64,000 nt of DNA from Gammaproteobacteria bacterium HGW-Gammaproteobacteria-1 (lineage in GTDB: Bacteria > Pseudomonadota > Gammaproteobacteria > Thiohalomonadales > Thiohalomonadaceae), in NCBI GenBank assembly GCA_002840095.1, contig PGZL01000005.1, positions 310,001 through 374,000 on the forward strand, read 5' to 3'. Both the position numbers and the translations under genes were made by a program. The notes under the pieces were generated by a model. That model saw only the letters and a list, made by a program, of their open reading frames with translations, was not told the origin of the DNA and ran no database searches. Below, piece after piece: positions 37,410-47,934 of this stretch (position 1 is its first letter; every line of letters starts with the position of its first letter).

Positions 37410-39701
37410 TCAGTCGCTGAACCAGTAGCGCCGCGCCTGCTGCCGCCAGGACTCCAGCACCACGCTGTCCGCCGTGAGGCGCACGGTTATGGCGCCCTCC
37501 GCCGCCGTGGTGTGCGATTCGGTCCCGGCGCTGCTGTAACGCGCCGCCACGGCAGGGTGCGGGAAGCCGTAGCGGTTGCGGTAGCCTACCGAGAACAGCA
37601 CATGGCGCGCTGCCACCGCCGTCACGAACGGCGGCGACGATGAGGTCCGGCTGCCATGGTGCGGCGCCACCAGCACGTCCGAGCGCAGCCGCTCCGGGGC
37701 AAAGGCCAGCAGTTCCCCTTCCGCCGCCGCCTCGATGTCACCGCTCAGCAGCACGCTGCCGGCACTGTTGCTGACACGCAGCACGCAGGAACCGTCGTTG
37801 CCGCGGCTGGCGGTGTCCTGCGGCGGATAGAGCAGCTCGAAATCAATGCCGTCCCAGCGCCAGCCCTGGCCGCGGCGGCAGATCTCCGCATCGATTCCGG
37901 CGGCAGGCTCGGCGCTGCTGCTGAGCGTGCGCCCCACGGGCAGTGCGGCCAGTACCGTCGCGAGGCCCCCGGCGTGATCGGTGTCGCCGTGACTCAGGAT
38001 CAGCGTGTCGATGCGGTCGATGCCGAAATGGCGCAACAGCGGCACGATGACCATTGCGCCGGCATCGGCGTCGGGGCCATAGCGCGGCCCGGTGTCGTAC
38101 AGCAGCACGTGTCCCGCGGTACGCACCAGCACCGCCAGCCCCTGCCCCACGTCCAGCACCGTCACCGCCGCCTCCCCCGGGGCAGGTCCCGGCGGCTGCA
38201 CCAGCAGCATCGGCAACAGCCAGAACAGACCCAGCCAGCGCGCCGGCCAGCCGCGCGGCGCCAGCAGCCAGGCCAGTCCGAGCACGGCCGGTACCACCGT
38301 CCACGGCGCCGCCGCCAGCACGCTCCATTCCGGCGGCGCCAGTCCCGCGCAAAACTCCAGCCACCACCACAACCCGTCCAGGGCAAGCAAGGCCAGGTGC
38401 AGCACGCCTGCCGCCGCCCCGGGCAGCACAGGGGCGAGCGCCGTGCCCAGCAGCACCAGCGGCACCACCACCAGCGACACCCAGGGCACCGCGGGCAGGT
38501 TGGCCAGGGGCGCGACCAGCGGCACCTGCTGGAACCACACCGCCAGCAGCGGCGCCAACCCCGCCGCCACCAGCAACTGCACCCGGCCCCAGCGCCACCA
38601 CCAGCCGCCCGAACCGAGGCGCGCCCCCATGCCGTAGAGAATCACCGCCACCGCGCCGAAGGAAAGCCAGAAGCCCGGCGCCAGCACGGCCAGCGGATCG
38701 AGAAGCAGCACCGCCAGCAGGGCCAGGGCCAGCACCCGCGACGGCCGCGGCGTGCGCTGCCCCAGCAGCGCCAGCATGGCCACCGCCACCATGATCAGGG
38801 CCCGCCGGGTGGGGATGGAAAAACCGGCCAGCGCCGCATACAGCAGGGCGGCGAAGAGGGCCGCCAGGGCGGCGGCCTTGGGCGACGGCAGGCGCTCGGG
38901 CCAGGGCCAGAAGCGGCGCACCAGGAAAAACAGCAGGCCGGCGACGATGCCTATGTGCAGGCCGGAAATGGCCACCAGGTGGTTGGTGCCGGTGGCGCGC
39001 AGCAGCTGCCATTGTGCCGGCGTGATGCCCTGGCGCTCGCCCAGGGCCAGGGCCGCCAGCATGCCGCCCAGGGGATGCTCCCCCGCCAGTACGGTCAGCT
39101 TTTCGTACAGCTGCTGGCGCAGTCGCTGCAGGGGAAAGTCGCCGCTGTCCTGCGCCAGCCGCACGGTTTCGGTCCCCGGCCGCACATAGCCGGTGGCGCG
39201 CAGGCGCTGCTGGTAGAGCCACCCCTCGTAGTCGAAGCTGCCGGGATTCACCATGCCGTGCGGGCGCTTCAGGCGCACCTGCAGGCGCCAGCGCTCGCCC
39301 GCCTGCAGCGGCGGCGCCGGGGCATACCAGGCCAGCCTTACCCGGCCGGGCGGCGGCAACTCGGCGCCGTCATGCAGCAGGCGCGAGGTTTCCAGCAGAA
39401 AGCGGGTGCGTTGCGTATCCGTTTCGGGAATACCGGCGACGACGCCCTCGAGCACCAGGTCCTCGCCCTCCAGCGCGGCCGGCAGGTGTTGCTGCAACAC
39501 GGTGGTGGCGCTGAACCAGGCCCACAGAAAGCCGGCCGCCGCCAGCGCAACGGGCCGTGCCGCCCAGCGCCGGGACCGTGGGAACAGCCAAGGCAGCACC
39601 AACAGCGGCAGCAGCGCGGCCAGCCAGGGCGCGGCCGGCAGCTCCGCCTGCACCTGGAGAACGGCAATACCGAAAAGAAAGGCCAGCGTCCCTGCGACCA
39701 T
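37410..39701 (-). CDS. comEC: DNA internalization-related competence protein ComEC/Rec2
   Basis: Inner-membrane channel for single-stranded DNA uptake in transformation. The 763-residue protein has an N-terminal membrane stretch and OB-like region (DUF4131), a central Competence domain with many helices (LVAISGLHIGIVAGLL, about residue 245), and a C-terminal metallo-beta-lactamase-like domain (VLDVGQGLAVLVRT, LSHGDTDHAGGL, APHHGSRTS). Complete, suggesting natural competence is possible; pilus genes are not in the window. Confidence 0.95.
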   Translation of the reverse strand: MVAGTLAFLFGIAVLQVQAELPAAPWLAALLPLLVLPWLFPRSRRWAARPVALAAAGFLWAWFSATTVLQQHLPAALEGEDLVLEGVVAGIPETDTQRTRFLLETSRLLHDGAELPPPGRVRLAWYAPAPPLQAGERWRLQVRLKRPHGMVNPGSFDYEGWLYQQRLRATGYVRPGTETVRLAQDSGDFPLQRLRQQLYEKLTVLAGEHPLGGMLAALALGERQGITPAQWQLLRATGTNHLVAISGLHIGIVAGLLFFLVRRFWPWPERLPSPKAAALAALFAALLYAALAGFSIPTRRALIMVAVAMLALLGQRTPRPSRVLALALLAVLLLDPLAVLAPGFWLSFGAVAVILYGMGARLGSGGWWWRWGRVQLLVAAGLAPLLAVWFQQVPLVAPLANLPAVPWVSLVVVPLVLLGTALAPVLPGAAAGVLHLALLALDGLWWWLEFCAGLAPPEWSVLAAAPWTVVPAVLGLAWLLAPRGWPARWLGLFWLLPMLLVQPPGPAPGEAAVTVLDVGQGLAVLVRTAGHVLLYDTGPRYGPDADAGAMVIVPLLRHFGIDRIDTLILSHGDTDHAGGLATVLAALPVGRTLSSSAEPAAGIDAEICRRGQGWRWDGIDFELLYPPQDTASRGNDGSCVLRVSNSAGSVLLSGDIEAAAEGELLAFAPERLRSDVLVAPHHGSRTSSSPPFVTAVAARHVLFSVGYRNRYGFPHPAVAARYSSAGTESHTTAAEGAITVRLTADSVVLESWRQQARRYWFSD

Positions 39702-39770
39702 GTTTCATGTCCCTGACCGATTGTGGATAATAGGCCCGCCCAGTCCAGCCCAGGCGCTCTTCCGCCCATC

Positions 39771-40313
39771 ATGCCGAAAAAGTTTCTCAAGCGCTTCATG
39801 CCGGATCACCGAGTGATCCGCGAGCACAGGCACCTGCGCATCTTCGGCACCCTGCTGCACGACCCCAACCTGTTCCACCTCAACCGCCGTTCCGCTTCGG
39901 GCGCCTTTGCCAACGGCCTGTTCTGGGCCTTCGTGCCGATGCCCCTGCAGATGCTGCCGGCCTCGTTGTTCGCCATCGCGTTCCGCGTGAACCTGCCGCT
40001 GTCCATCGCGCTGGTGTGGGTCACCAACCCGTTCACCATGCCGCCGCTGTACTACTTCTGCTACAAGGTGGGAAGCTGGCTGCTGGATGTGCCGGTGCAG
40101 TCCATCGAGTTCGAACTGTCGCTGCATTGGCTGAGCACCGAATTGTCCCGCATCTGGGAACCGTTCCTGCTCGGCTGTTTCGTGGTGGGCGCCATCAGCG
40201 CCCTGCTCGGCTATTTCGGCGTGCGCGGCCTGTGGCGCCTGCACCTGATCCGCCACCTGCAACACAAGAAGCGTGAGCGGGAGCTGCGCAAGACTTTCGA
40301 GAATAAACCGTAG
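39771..40313 (+). CDS. DUF2062 domain-containing membrane protein
   Basis: A 180-residue protein from the ATG at 39771 (MPKKFLKRFMPDHRVIREH). Conserved N-terminal HRHLRIFGTLLHDPNLFHLNRRS, then hydrophobic segments with FVPMPLQMLPASL and VTNPFTMPPLYYF, typical of DUF2062. Function is unknown. It sits next to comEC and the lol genes, as in Pseudomonas. Its stop codon TAG is the first triplet of the repeat element that follows. Confidence 0.9.
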   Translation: MPKKFLKRFMPDHRVIREHRHLRIFGTLLHDPNLFHLNRRSASGAFANGLFWAFVPMPLQMLPASLFAIAFRVNLPLSIALVWVTNPFTMPPLYYFCYKVGSWLLDVPVQSIEFELSLHWLSTELSRIWEPFLLGCFVVGAISALLGYFGVRGLWRLHLIRHLQHKKRERELRKTFENKP

Positions 40314-40380
40314 GAGTGAATCGTATTCGCGATTGTCCGTGTGTACTGAACGCCGGTCGCGAATACGATTCGCTCCTACA
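40311..40380. repeat. Palindromic element, family B copy 1, supplying stop codons of both flanking genes
   Basis: Left arm TAGGAGTGAATCGTATTCGC (40311 on) and right arm GCGAATACGATTCGCTCCTA (to 40378) are near-complementary. The outer TAG of the left arm is the stop of the DUF2062 gene, and the outer TAG of the right arm, read on the minus strand, is the stop of lolD. A second copy is at 54502-54565. Confidence 0.9.
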
Positions 40381-41053
40381 TAATAATCCTGCCGTCTTCC
40401 AATCTGAGAATGCGGTGCATGCGCGCCGCCAGCCCCATGTCGTGGGTCACCACCACGAAGCTGGTCTTGAGTTCCTCGTTCAGTTCCAGCATCAAGCCAT
40501 AGACCTGTTCCGCCGTGTGCTGATCCAGGTTGCCGGTCGGCTCGTCCGCCAGCACGCACTGCGGCCGGGTCACCAGGGCGCGGGCCAGGGCGGCGCGCTG
40601 GCGTTCGCCGCCGGACAGCTCGCCCGGCTTGTGGCTCAGGCGGTGGCCCAGGCCGACGCGCTGCAACAGTTCCGTGGCGCGGGAGGCGGCCTCGTCGACC
40701 CGAGCCCCGCCGATGAGCAGCGGCATCGCCACGTTTTCCAGGGCGCTGAATTCCGGCAGCAGGTGATGGAACTGGTAGACGAAGCCCAGGGCGCGGTTGC
40801 GCAGGCGGCCGCGCGCGGCTTCGCCCAGGCGGGCCATGTCCTGTCCCGCCACCTCGACGCGGCCGGCACTGGGCAGTTCCAGGCCGCCGAGCAGGTGCAG
40901 CAGCGTGCTCTTGCCGGAGCCGGAAGCCCCCACCACGGCGACGCGCTCGCCGCGCGCCACGGCCAGGCCCACCTCGCGCAGCACTTCCACCGCCTGCGGG
41001 CCCTCGGTATAGGTCTTGCCCAGACCGTGACAGGACAGCACCGTCTCACTCAT
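40376..41053 (-). CDS. lolD: Lipoprotein-releasing ABC transporter ATP-binding protein LolD
   Basis: ATPase that drives release of outer-membrane lipoproteins from the inner membrane to LolA. Of 225 residues: Walker [11 protein letters not shown]-loop region [12 protein letters not shown], signature LSGGERQR, Walker [13 protein letters not shown]-loop VVTHDMG. Overlaps the upstream permease gene by 8 nt. Its stop codon comes from the flanking repeat. Confidence 0.95.
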   Translation of the reverse strand: MSETVLSCHGLGKTYTEGPQAVEVLREVGLAVARGERVAVVGASGSGKSTLLHLLGGLELPSAGRVEVAGQDMARLGEAARGRLRNRALGFVYQFHHLLPEFSALENVAMPLLIGGARVDEAASRATELLQRVGLGHRLSHKPGELSGGERQRAALARALVTRPQCVLADEPTGNLDQHTAEQVYGLMLELNEELKTSFVVVTHDMGLAARMHRILRLEDGRIIM

Positions 41054-42293
41054 AGCGCAGGGCCTCCGCCGGCTGGGTGCGCGCCGCGCTCCAGGCCGGG
41101 TACAGGGTGGCGACGATGCTGAGCAGAAAGGACACCACGGCGATGCGGCCCACGTCGCCCCAGTCCAGCTGCGAGGGCAGCTTGCTGATGTAGTACACGT
41201 CCGCCGGCAGGAACTGCACGGAGAACAGCCGTTCGATGGCGGGCACGATGGTTTCCACGTTGAGCGCCAGGGCGATGCCGCCCACCACGCCGAAGAGGGT
41301 GCCGATGAAGCCGATCACCGTGCCCTGCACCATGAACACGCCCATCACGCCGTTGGGCGACAGGCCCAGGGTGCGCAGGATGGCAATGTCGGTCTTCTTG
41401 TCGGTCACCACCATCACCAGGGTGGACACGATGTTGAATGCGGCCACCGCCACGATGAGGAACAGGATCACGAACATCACCGTCTTCTCGGTGCGGATGG
41501 CGCGGAAGAAATTGGCGTGCTGCTGGGTCCAGTCACTGACCTGGAAGGTACCGGGCAGGGTCTGCGCCAGCTCGCGCACCACCCAGGGGGCCTTGAACAT
41601 GTCGTCCAGCTTGAGCCGCACGCCGGTCACCTCGCCGGGCATGCGGAACAGGATCCCGGCGTCCTCGATGTGCACCAGGGCCAGGGCGCTGTCGTATTCG
41701 TACATGCCCACCTCGAAGATGCCGCTGACGGTGAAACGCTTCAGCCGCGGCAGCACCCCCGCCGGAGTCACGTTGGCCGCCGGCGTCACCAGCGTCACCT
41801 TGTCGCCCGTCATCACGCCGAGGATGCGCGCCAGATCGATGCCGAGCACGATGTTGAACTCGCCCGGCCGCAAATCCTCCAGGCTGCCCGTCACCATCTT
41901 GCTGCCCACCTCCGACACCGCCGGCTCCTCCGCCGGCAGCACGCCGCGGATCAGCGCGCCGTTGACGCGCTGGCCCTCGATGAGCATGCCTTCCTTCTGG
42001 ATGTAAGGCGCGGCGCCCAGCACGCGGGCGTCGCGCTGCGCCGCCGTCGCCACCTCCTGCCAGTTGCGCAGCGGCACGCCGTAGCCGCTGATGGTGGCGT
42101 GCGAGGTCATCCCCAGGATGCGGGTGCGCAGCTCCTGCTCGAAACCGTTCATCACCGACAGCACCGTGATCAATGCCGTCACGCCCAGGGCGATGCCGAG
42201 CATGGAAATGAGCGAGATGAAGGAGATGAAATGATTGCGGCGCTTGGCGCGGGTATAGCGCAGGCCGATGGAAAGTATGAGTGGTCGAAACAT
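41046..42293 (-). CDS. Lipoprotein-releasing ABC transporter permease, LolC/E family
   Basis: The 415-residue protein has one helix at the N-terminus ([21 protein letters not shown]), a large periplasmic domain and three C-terminal helices ([19 protein letters not shown] and following), the MacB/FtsX-like permease plan. Only one LolC/E-type gene accompanies lolD here, whereas E. coli and Pseudomonas have lolC, lolD and lolE. It may form a homodimer (LolF type), unless another permease is encoded elsewhere. Confidence 0.93.
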   Translation of the reverse strand: MFRPLILSIGLRYTRAKRRNHFISFISLISMLGIALGVTALITVLSVMNGFEQELRTRILGMTSHATISGYGVPLRNWQEVATAAQRDARVLGAAPYIQKEGMLIEGQRVNGALIRGVLPAEEPAVSEVGSKMVTGSLEDLRPGEFNIVLGIDLARILGVMTGDKVTLVTPAANVTPAGVLPRLKRFTVSGIFEVGMYEYDSALALVHIEDAGILFRMPGEVTGVRLKLDDMFKAPWVVRELAQTLPGTFQVSDWTQQHANFFRAIRTEKTVMFVILFLIVAVAAFNIVSTLVMVVTDKKTDIAILRTLGLSPNGVMGVFMVQGTVIGFIGTLFGVVGGIALALNVETIVPAIERLFSVQFLPADVYYISKLPSQLDWGDVGRIAVVSFLLSIVATLYPAWSAARTQPAEALRYE

Positions 42294-42320
42294 GGGGCGA
42301 CATTAAACCACAACACGCCC

Positions 42321-42680
42321 TTATCCGCCTGCGATCAACTCCACCGCATTGCCGTCCGGATCGCGGCAGAACAGCGCCGCCCGGCCGGAGCGGCTGCGGG
42401 TATAGGGAATGCCTGCCGCCTCCAGGCGGGTGACCAGTGCGTCCAGATCGGGACAGGACAGGGCCACGTGGCGATCGCGCCCGCCGTGGTCGGGACGCCC
42501 GTCCACCGGGTCGGGATTGGGCAGCTCCAGCAGGTGGATCTGCTGTCCGCCGACGTCCAGCCAGGCGCCGGGAAAGCCCAGTTCGGGCCGCGGCGCCTCG
42601 GCCAGGCCGAGGATGTCCCGGTAAAAACCCAGGGCGCGGGCAGTGTCAGCGACGAGCAGGCTGACGTGATGTAAACGCAT
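42321..42680 (-). CDS. VOC family protein (glyoxalase/bleomycin resistance-like)
   Basis: A 119-residue single-module protein: MRLHHVSLLVADTARALGFYRDILGL, then HVALSCPDLDALVTRLEAAGI and the ending FCRDPDGNAVELI. His (N-terminal), His (in RHVALS) and Glu (C-terminal) could form the metal site usual in this superfamily. Substrate unknown. It lies upstream of the lol genes and divergent from dapC. Confidence 0.9.
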   Translation of the reverse strand: MRLHHVSLLVADTARALGFYRDILGLAEAPRPELGFPGAWLDVGGQQIHLLELPNPDPVDGRPDHGGRDRHVALSCPDLDALVTRLEAAGIPYTRSRSGRAALFCRDPDGNAVELIAGG

Positions 42681-42703
42681 ATGGCAGCAGTTTCCTTGGA
42701 TAA

Positions 42704-42733
42704 TTGGACGGTCAACACCCCGCCCCCTATAAT
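42704..42733 (+). promoter_or_regulatory. Candidate promoter of dapC
   Basis: Perfect -10 TATAAT (42728-42733) with a weak -35 TTGGAC (42704-42709) at 18 bp. The -10 is half of a small palindrome CCTATAATAGG. The start would be near 42740, leaving about 44 nt before the ATG at 42784. Confidence 0.5.
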
Positions 42734-42783
42734 AGGCGGCCGTTTTTGGCCTTAAAACAATTACATCCAGACTCCGCGCCGCG

Positions 42784-43980
42784 ATGAACCCGGACCTCGA
42801 CAGGCTACAGCCCTATCCCTTTGAAAAGCTTGCCCAGCTCAAGGCCGGGGTGACTCCACCGGCAGCGCTGTCGCATATCGTGCTGTCCATCGGCGAGCCC
42901 AAGCACCAGCCGCCCGCCTTCATCCGCGACGAGCTCATCGCCAATCTGGCCGGCCTGGCCAACTACCCGCTCACCAAGGGCCGGGTAGAACTGCGTGCCG
43001 CCATTGCCCAGTGGCTGACCCGCCGCTTCCGGCTCAGGGACGGCAGCGTGGACGCCGAAAAACACATCCTGCCGGTCGCCGGTACCCGCGAAGCGCTGTT
43101 CGCCTTCGCCCAGGCGGTGGTGGACCGCGGCAGCAGTCCGTTGGTACTGATGCCCAACCCGTTCTACCAGATCTACGAAGGCGCCGCCCTCCTCGCCGGC
43201 GCCGAGCCGTATTTCATGAACGCCACCGCCGCCACCGGCTTCCTGCCCGATCTGGACGCCGTGCCGGATGAAGTATGGCGACGCTGCCAGTTGCTCTACG
43301 TCTGCTCGCCGGGCAATCCCAGCGGCGCGGTGGCGCCCATCGAGTACTTCCAGCGCCTCATCGCCCTGGCCGACCGGCACGACTTCATCATCGCCTCGGA
43401 CGAATGCTATTCCGAGCTGTACAACGACGAGACCAATCCTCCCGCCGGCCTGTTGCAGGCCTGTGCCGCGCTGGGGCGAGACGACTTCCACCGTTGCGTG
43501 GTATTCCATTCGCTGTCCAAGCGCTCCAACCTGCCCGGCCTGCGTTCCGGCTTCGTGGCCGGCGATGCGCAGGTGCTCAACAGGTTCCTGCTCTACCGCA
43601 CCTACCAGGGCTGTGCCCTGCCGCCGCCGACCCAGGCCGCCAGCATCAGCGCCTGGCAGGACGAGGCACACGTGGTGGAGAACCGCGCCTATTACCAGCG
43701 CAAGTTCGACGCCGTGCTGGAGATACTGCGGCCGGTGCTGGCGATGGACAAGCCCGCCGCCGGCTTTTACCTGTGGACGGAGACGCCCATCGACGACGAA
43801 CGCTTCACCCGAGAACTGTTCGCACAGCAGCACGTCACCGTGCTGCCCGGCAGCTATCTGTCGCGCGAGGCGCACGGGACCAATCCCGGCCGCAACCGCG
43901 TACGCATCGCCCTGGTGGCGGAAATGGATGAATGCGTGGAGGCGGCCCGCCGCATTCGCGCATTTGCTGAACAAATTTGA
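42784..43980 (+). CDS. dapC: Succinyldiaminopimelate transaminase
   Basis: PLP aminotransferase of the succinylase branch of lysine/diaminopimelate synthesis. The 398-residue class I/II enzyme starts MNPDLDRLQPYPFEKLAQLK, with SIGEPKHQPP, the Asp-containing IIASDECYSELY, and the PLP lysine in HSLSKRSNLPGLRSGF (about residue 243). The downstream dapD and dapE support the assignment over other aminotransferases. Confidence 0.94.
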   Translation: MNPDLDRLQPYPFEKLAQLKAGVTPPAALSHIVLSIGEPKHQPPAFIRDELIANLAGLANYPLTKGRVELRAAIAQWLTRRFRLRDGSVDAEKHILPVAGTREALFAFAQAVVDRGSSPLVLMPNPFYQIYEGAALLAGAEPYFMNATAATGFLPDLDAVPDEVWRRCQLLYVCSPGNPSGAVAPIEYFQRLIALADRHDFIIASDECYSELYNDETNPPAGLLQACAALGRDDFHRCVVFHSLSKRSNLPGLRSGFVAGDAQVLNRFLLYRTYQGCALPPPTQAASISAWQDEAHVVENRAYYQRKFDAVLEILRPVLAMDKPAAGFYLWTETPIDDERFTRELFAQQHVTVLPGSYLSREAHGTNPGRNRVRIALVAEMDECVEAARRIRAFAEQI

Positions 43981-43990
43981 AAAACGAACT

Positions 43991-44073
43991 TCCGCCGCAG
44001 AGACGCAGAGACACGGAGATGGCTAATGCAAACCTGGCTTGTGCCACTCTGCGCCTCTGCGTCTCTGCGGCAG
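43991..44073. repeat. Octamer-built inverted repeat, family C copy 3
   Basis: Left arm CCGCAGAGACGCAGAGACAC (8-base units CGCAGAGA, CGCAGAGA, CACGGAGA) and right arm CTCTGCGCCTCTGCGTCTCT pair around a short middle. It fills the dapC-dapD gap on the operon strand; dapD has its own GGAG after the repeat. Confidence 0.85.
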
Positions 44074-44095
44074 GTTTTTAAAACTGGAGAATGAA

Positions 44096-44920
44096 ATGAA
44101 CGATATCAAGAACGTCATTGAAGAAGCCTTCGAGCGCCGCGCCGAGATCACCCCGCGCAACGTCGAGACCCACGTGAAGGAAGCCGTCGAAGAGGCCATC
44201 CGCCTGCTCGACAGCGGCAAGGCCCGCGTCGCGGAGCGCCAGTCCGTGGGCAAGTGGACGGTGAACGAGTGGCTGAAGAAGGCCGTGCTGCTCTCCTTCC
44301 GCATCAACGACAACGAATTCATGAAGGGCGGCTTCACCAACTACTACGACAAGGTGCCCTCCAAGTACGCCGACATGAACTCGCGCGACTTCCGCGAAGG
44401 CGGCGTGCGCGTGGTACCGCCGGCCACTGCCCGCCGCGGCTCCTACATTGCCTCCGGTGCGGTGCTGATGCCGTCCTACGTCAACATCGGCGCCTACGTC
44501 GACTCCGGCACCATGGTCGACACCTGGGCCACCGTCGGCTCCTGCGCCCAGATCGGCAAGAACGTGCACTTGTCCGGCGGCGTCGGCATCGGCGGCGTGC
44601 TGGAGCCGTTGCAGGCCGCCCCCACCATCATCGAGGACAACTGCTTCATCGGCGCCCGTTCCGAAGTGGTGGAAGGCGTCATCGTCGAGGAAGGTTCCGT
44701 CATCTCCATGGGCGTGTACATCGGCCAGTCCACCAAGATCTACGACCGCGAGACCGGTGAAGTGCACTACGGCCGCGTCCCCGCCGGTTCCGTCGTGGTG
44801 TCCGGCAACCTGCCCTCCAAGGACGGCAAGTACAGCCTGTACTGCGCGGTCATCGTCAAGAAGGTGGACGAGAAGACCCGCGGCAAGGTCGGCATCAACG
44901 AGCTGTTGCGCGATATCTGA
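44096..44920 (+). CDS. dapD: 2,3,4,5-tetrahydropyridine-2,6-dicarboxylate N-succinyltransferase
   Basis: Succinylates tetrahydrodipicolinate. The ATG at 44096 ([20 protein letters not shown]), with GGAG 6 nt upstream, gives 274 residues, the E. coli length. The left-handed beta-helix of hexapeptide repeats is clear from about residue 100 to 240 ([25 protein letters not shown] and similar). Gene order dapC-dapD-arsC-like-dapE is typical of pseudomonad-like gammaproteobacteria. Confidence 0.97.
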   Translation: MNDIKNVIEEAFERRAEITPRNVETHVKEAVEEAIRLLDSGKARVAERQSVGKWTVNEWLKKAVLLSFRINDNEFMKGGFTNYYDKVPSKYADMNSRDFREGGVRVVPPATARRGSYIASGAVLMPSYVNIGAYVDSGTMVDTWATVGSCAQIGKNVHLSGGVGIGGVLEPLQAAPTIIEDNCFIGARSEVVEGVIVEEGSVISMGVYIGQSTKIYDRETGEVHYGRVPAGSVVVSGNLPSKDGKYSLYCAVIVKKVDEKTRGKVGINELLRDI

Positions 44921-44934
44921 AGCGAAGTGGCAAG

Positions 44935-44982
44935 TAACAAGTTGCATGAATTTCTTGTAACTTGAAACTTGTCACTTGCAAA
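44935..44982. repeat. Heptamer-built inverted repeat between dapD and the ArsC-like gene (family H copy 3)
   Basis: Left arm units AAGTGGC, AAGTAAC, AAGTTGC; right arm units CTTGTAA, CTTGAAA, CTTGTCA, CTTGCAA. The arms are complementary. The right arm ends 7 bp before the ATG at 44989, so it occupies the ribosome-binding region of the next gene; no clear Shine-Dalgarno sequence is left. Confidence 0.8.
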
Positions 44983-44988
44983 GACTCC

Positions 44989-45336
44989 ATGACCACTCTT
45001 TACGGCATCAGGAACTGCGATACCGTGCGCAAGGCCCGCGCCTGGCTCGATGCGCACGGTATCGCCTACCGCTTTCATGACCTGCGCGCCGACGGCATCG
45101 ATGCCGCCACGCTCAGCGGCTGGCTGCAGCAGGTCGACACGGCGACGCTGATCAACACCCGCGGCACCACCTGGCGACAGTTGCCGGAGAATGCGCGGCA
45201 GATCGGCGACAACGATAGTGCCGTGCGGCTGATGCTGGAACACCCGACGCTCATCAAGCGCCCGGTGCTGCTGCAAGACGACAGGATCACTGTGGGCTTT
45301 GCCGCAGCCGTCTACGAAAACCTGTTCGGTGCCTAG
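44989..45336 (+). CDS. ArsC/Spx family reductase-like protein (YffB type)
   Basis: A 115-residue thioredoxin-fold protein, MTTLYGIRNCDTVRKARAWL, with a single N-terminal cysteine in the ArsC position (NCDTVRKA) and the conserved LIKRPVLL segment. YffB-type members are neighbours of dapE in E. coli; arsenate reduction is not established for them. An upstream ATG at 44962 lies within the heptamer repeat and is not favoured. Confidence 0.9.
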   Translation: MTTLYGIRNCDTVRKARAWLDAHGIAYRFHDLRADGIDAATLSGWLQQVDTATLINTRGTTWRQLPENARQIGDNDSAVRLMLEHPTLIKRPVLLQDDRITVGFAAAVYENLFGA

Positions 45337-45376
45337 GACCGGCGTTTCACCGCCACCTCACTTTGTGGCCTAATAG

Positions 45377-46534
<1,158 letters not shown>

Positions 46535-46546
46535 ATCGATTAACAC

Positions 46547-46655
46547 CTGCCGCTGAGGCGCAGAGACGCGGAGATTAGTCGGCGGCGACGCGTTTACGGC
46601 AGGTCGCATCTCTGCACTCGTAGCGTCAACACGGATATATGCTCCGCGCCTCAGT
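46547..46655. repeat. Degenerate family C element after dapE (copy 4)
   Basis: Left arm CTGCCGCTGAGGCGCAGAGA plus CGCGGAG is clear; the right side is broken up, with CTCCGCGCCTCAG at 46642-46654 as the matching piece. Within the 260-bp dapE-46796 gap nothing else is coding. Confidence 0.55.
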
Positions 46656-46658
46656 CCC

Positions 46659-46692
46659 TGCAGGGTGCGCATCGCGCACCGGCTGCGCAGCA
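46659..46692. repeat. Partial family D element
   Basis: TGCAGGGTGCGCATCGCGCACC followed by GGCTGCGCAGC resembles one arm plus fragments of the family D palindromes at 53728 and 61704. It directly follows the degenerate family C element. Confidence 0.4.
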
Positions 46693-46795
46693 CTAAAGAT
46701 TTTCCGCACCCTGCCGTTACAGTCACCGTTCCCTAAAGTTCTCCGCGCCCGGGACGCTATGTCGGACACAGCGCCGCCCCGCCGTGGAGGACACC

Positions 46796-47899
46796 ATGAT
46801 CGTCACCAGTTCCAATCTCCAGCTGCACAGCAGCTACAGCTATCTCGAATACCAGCGTCAGCGCGAATCCCTCACCGTATGGAAGGACGGCCCGGAAGGC
46901 CGCCGCCAGGTGACCATGGAAGCGGAAAGCGAACGGCTGCACATGGAGGCCGGCGGCACCCGCCTGCGCCATGCGCAGCAGGCGCCGCGCCTCGCACCGC
47001 CGCCGCAACGCGCCGCGGTCACGTCGCCGGCCCCTGCATCAGTGCCGGCGGCCGCAGTCGATGAAGCGGACGCCACTGCCTATACCGCCGAGGAACTCCA
47101 GGTCACCGTGCTCAAGCTGCTGGTGGAACGGATCACCGGCCGCCGCCTGGAATTGTTCGACGCCAGGGAGCTGAACCACGGCGAAAAGGTCGAGCTGCCG
47201 CCGGAGCAACACGGCCGCAGCAATGGCCGCGAAGGCTGGGGCGCGGTCTATGAGCGCGAGGAAACCACGGTGGAACAGGAGAGCACCCGCTTCTCCGCCC
47301 AAGGCGTGGTGCGCACCGCCGACGGCCGCGAGATCGAGCTCAGCGTGGAACTGAACATGAGCCGCGAATTCATCAGTCACAGCAACCTCACCGTGCGGGC
47401 GGGCGATGCCCTGAAGGATCCGCTGGTGATCAACTTCGAAGGTGCGGCGGCCCAGCTCACCCGAACCACCTTCGCCTTTGATATCGACGTCGACGGCAGC
47501 GCGGATCAGATCGCCTTCGTCGGACCCAACAGCGGCTTTCTCGCCCTCGATCGCAATGACGACGGCGTGATCAACGACGGCAGCGAACTGTTCGGGGCCC
47601 TGAGCGGCAACGGCTTTGCCGATCTCGCCGCCTACGATGAGGACGGCAACGGCTGGATCGACGAAGGTGACGCGATATTTACGCGCCTGCTCGTCTGGAG
47701 CCGCGACGCGGACGGCGAGGATCGGCTGGACGGTCTGCTGCTGCGCAATGTCGGCGCCCTTTATCTGGGCCAGGCCGCGACGCCGTTTTCCCTCAAGGAT
47801 GAAGGCAATGCCCTGCAGGGTGTGGTGCGCGCCAGCGGAATCTATCTTGCGGAAGACGGCGGCGTGGGAACGGTGCAGCAGCTGGATCTGGTTGTGTGA
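46796..47899 (+). CDS. Hypothetical protein with EF-hand-like calcium motifs
   Basis: A 367-residue protein; the ATG at 46796 has GGAGG 5 nt upstream. No signal peptide is seen. The N-terminal part (1-100) is polar with an Ala/Pro linker. The middle (about 150-230) is probably beta-rich (VRTADGREIELSVELNMSREF). Two calcium-loop motifs follow: DRNDDGVINDGSELFG and DEDGNGWIDEGDAIF (about 255-300). This C-terminal arrangement resembles the end of some RTX/hemolysin-type and VCBS-like proteins. Function unknown; possibly an exported or Ca-responsive protein. Confidence 0.8.
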   Translation: MIVTSSNLQLHSSYSYLEYQRQRESLTVWKDGPEGRRQVTMEAESERLHMEAGGTRLRHAQQAPRLAPPPQRAAVTSPAPASVPAAAVDEADATAYTAEELQVTVLKLLVERITGRRLELFDARELNHGEKVELPPEQHGRSNGREGWGAVYEREETTVEQESTRFSAQGVVRTADGREIELSVELNMSREFISHSNLTVRAGDALKDPLVINFEGAAAQLTRTTFAFDIDVDGSADQIAFVGPNSGFLALDRNDDGVINDGSELFGALSGNGFADLAAYDEDGNGWIDEGDAIFTRLLVWSRDADGEDRLDGLLLRNVGALYLGQAATPFSLKDEGNALQGVVRASGIYLAEDGGVGTVQQLDLVV

Positions 47900-47934
47900 A
47901 GTCGTGGGTCGTCCGACCCACCGCGATAAGAAAC

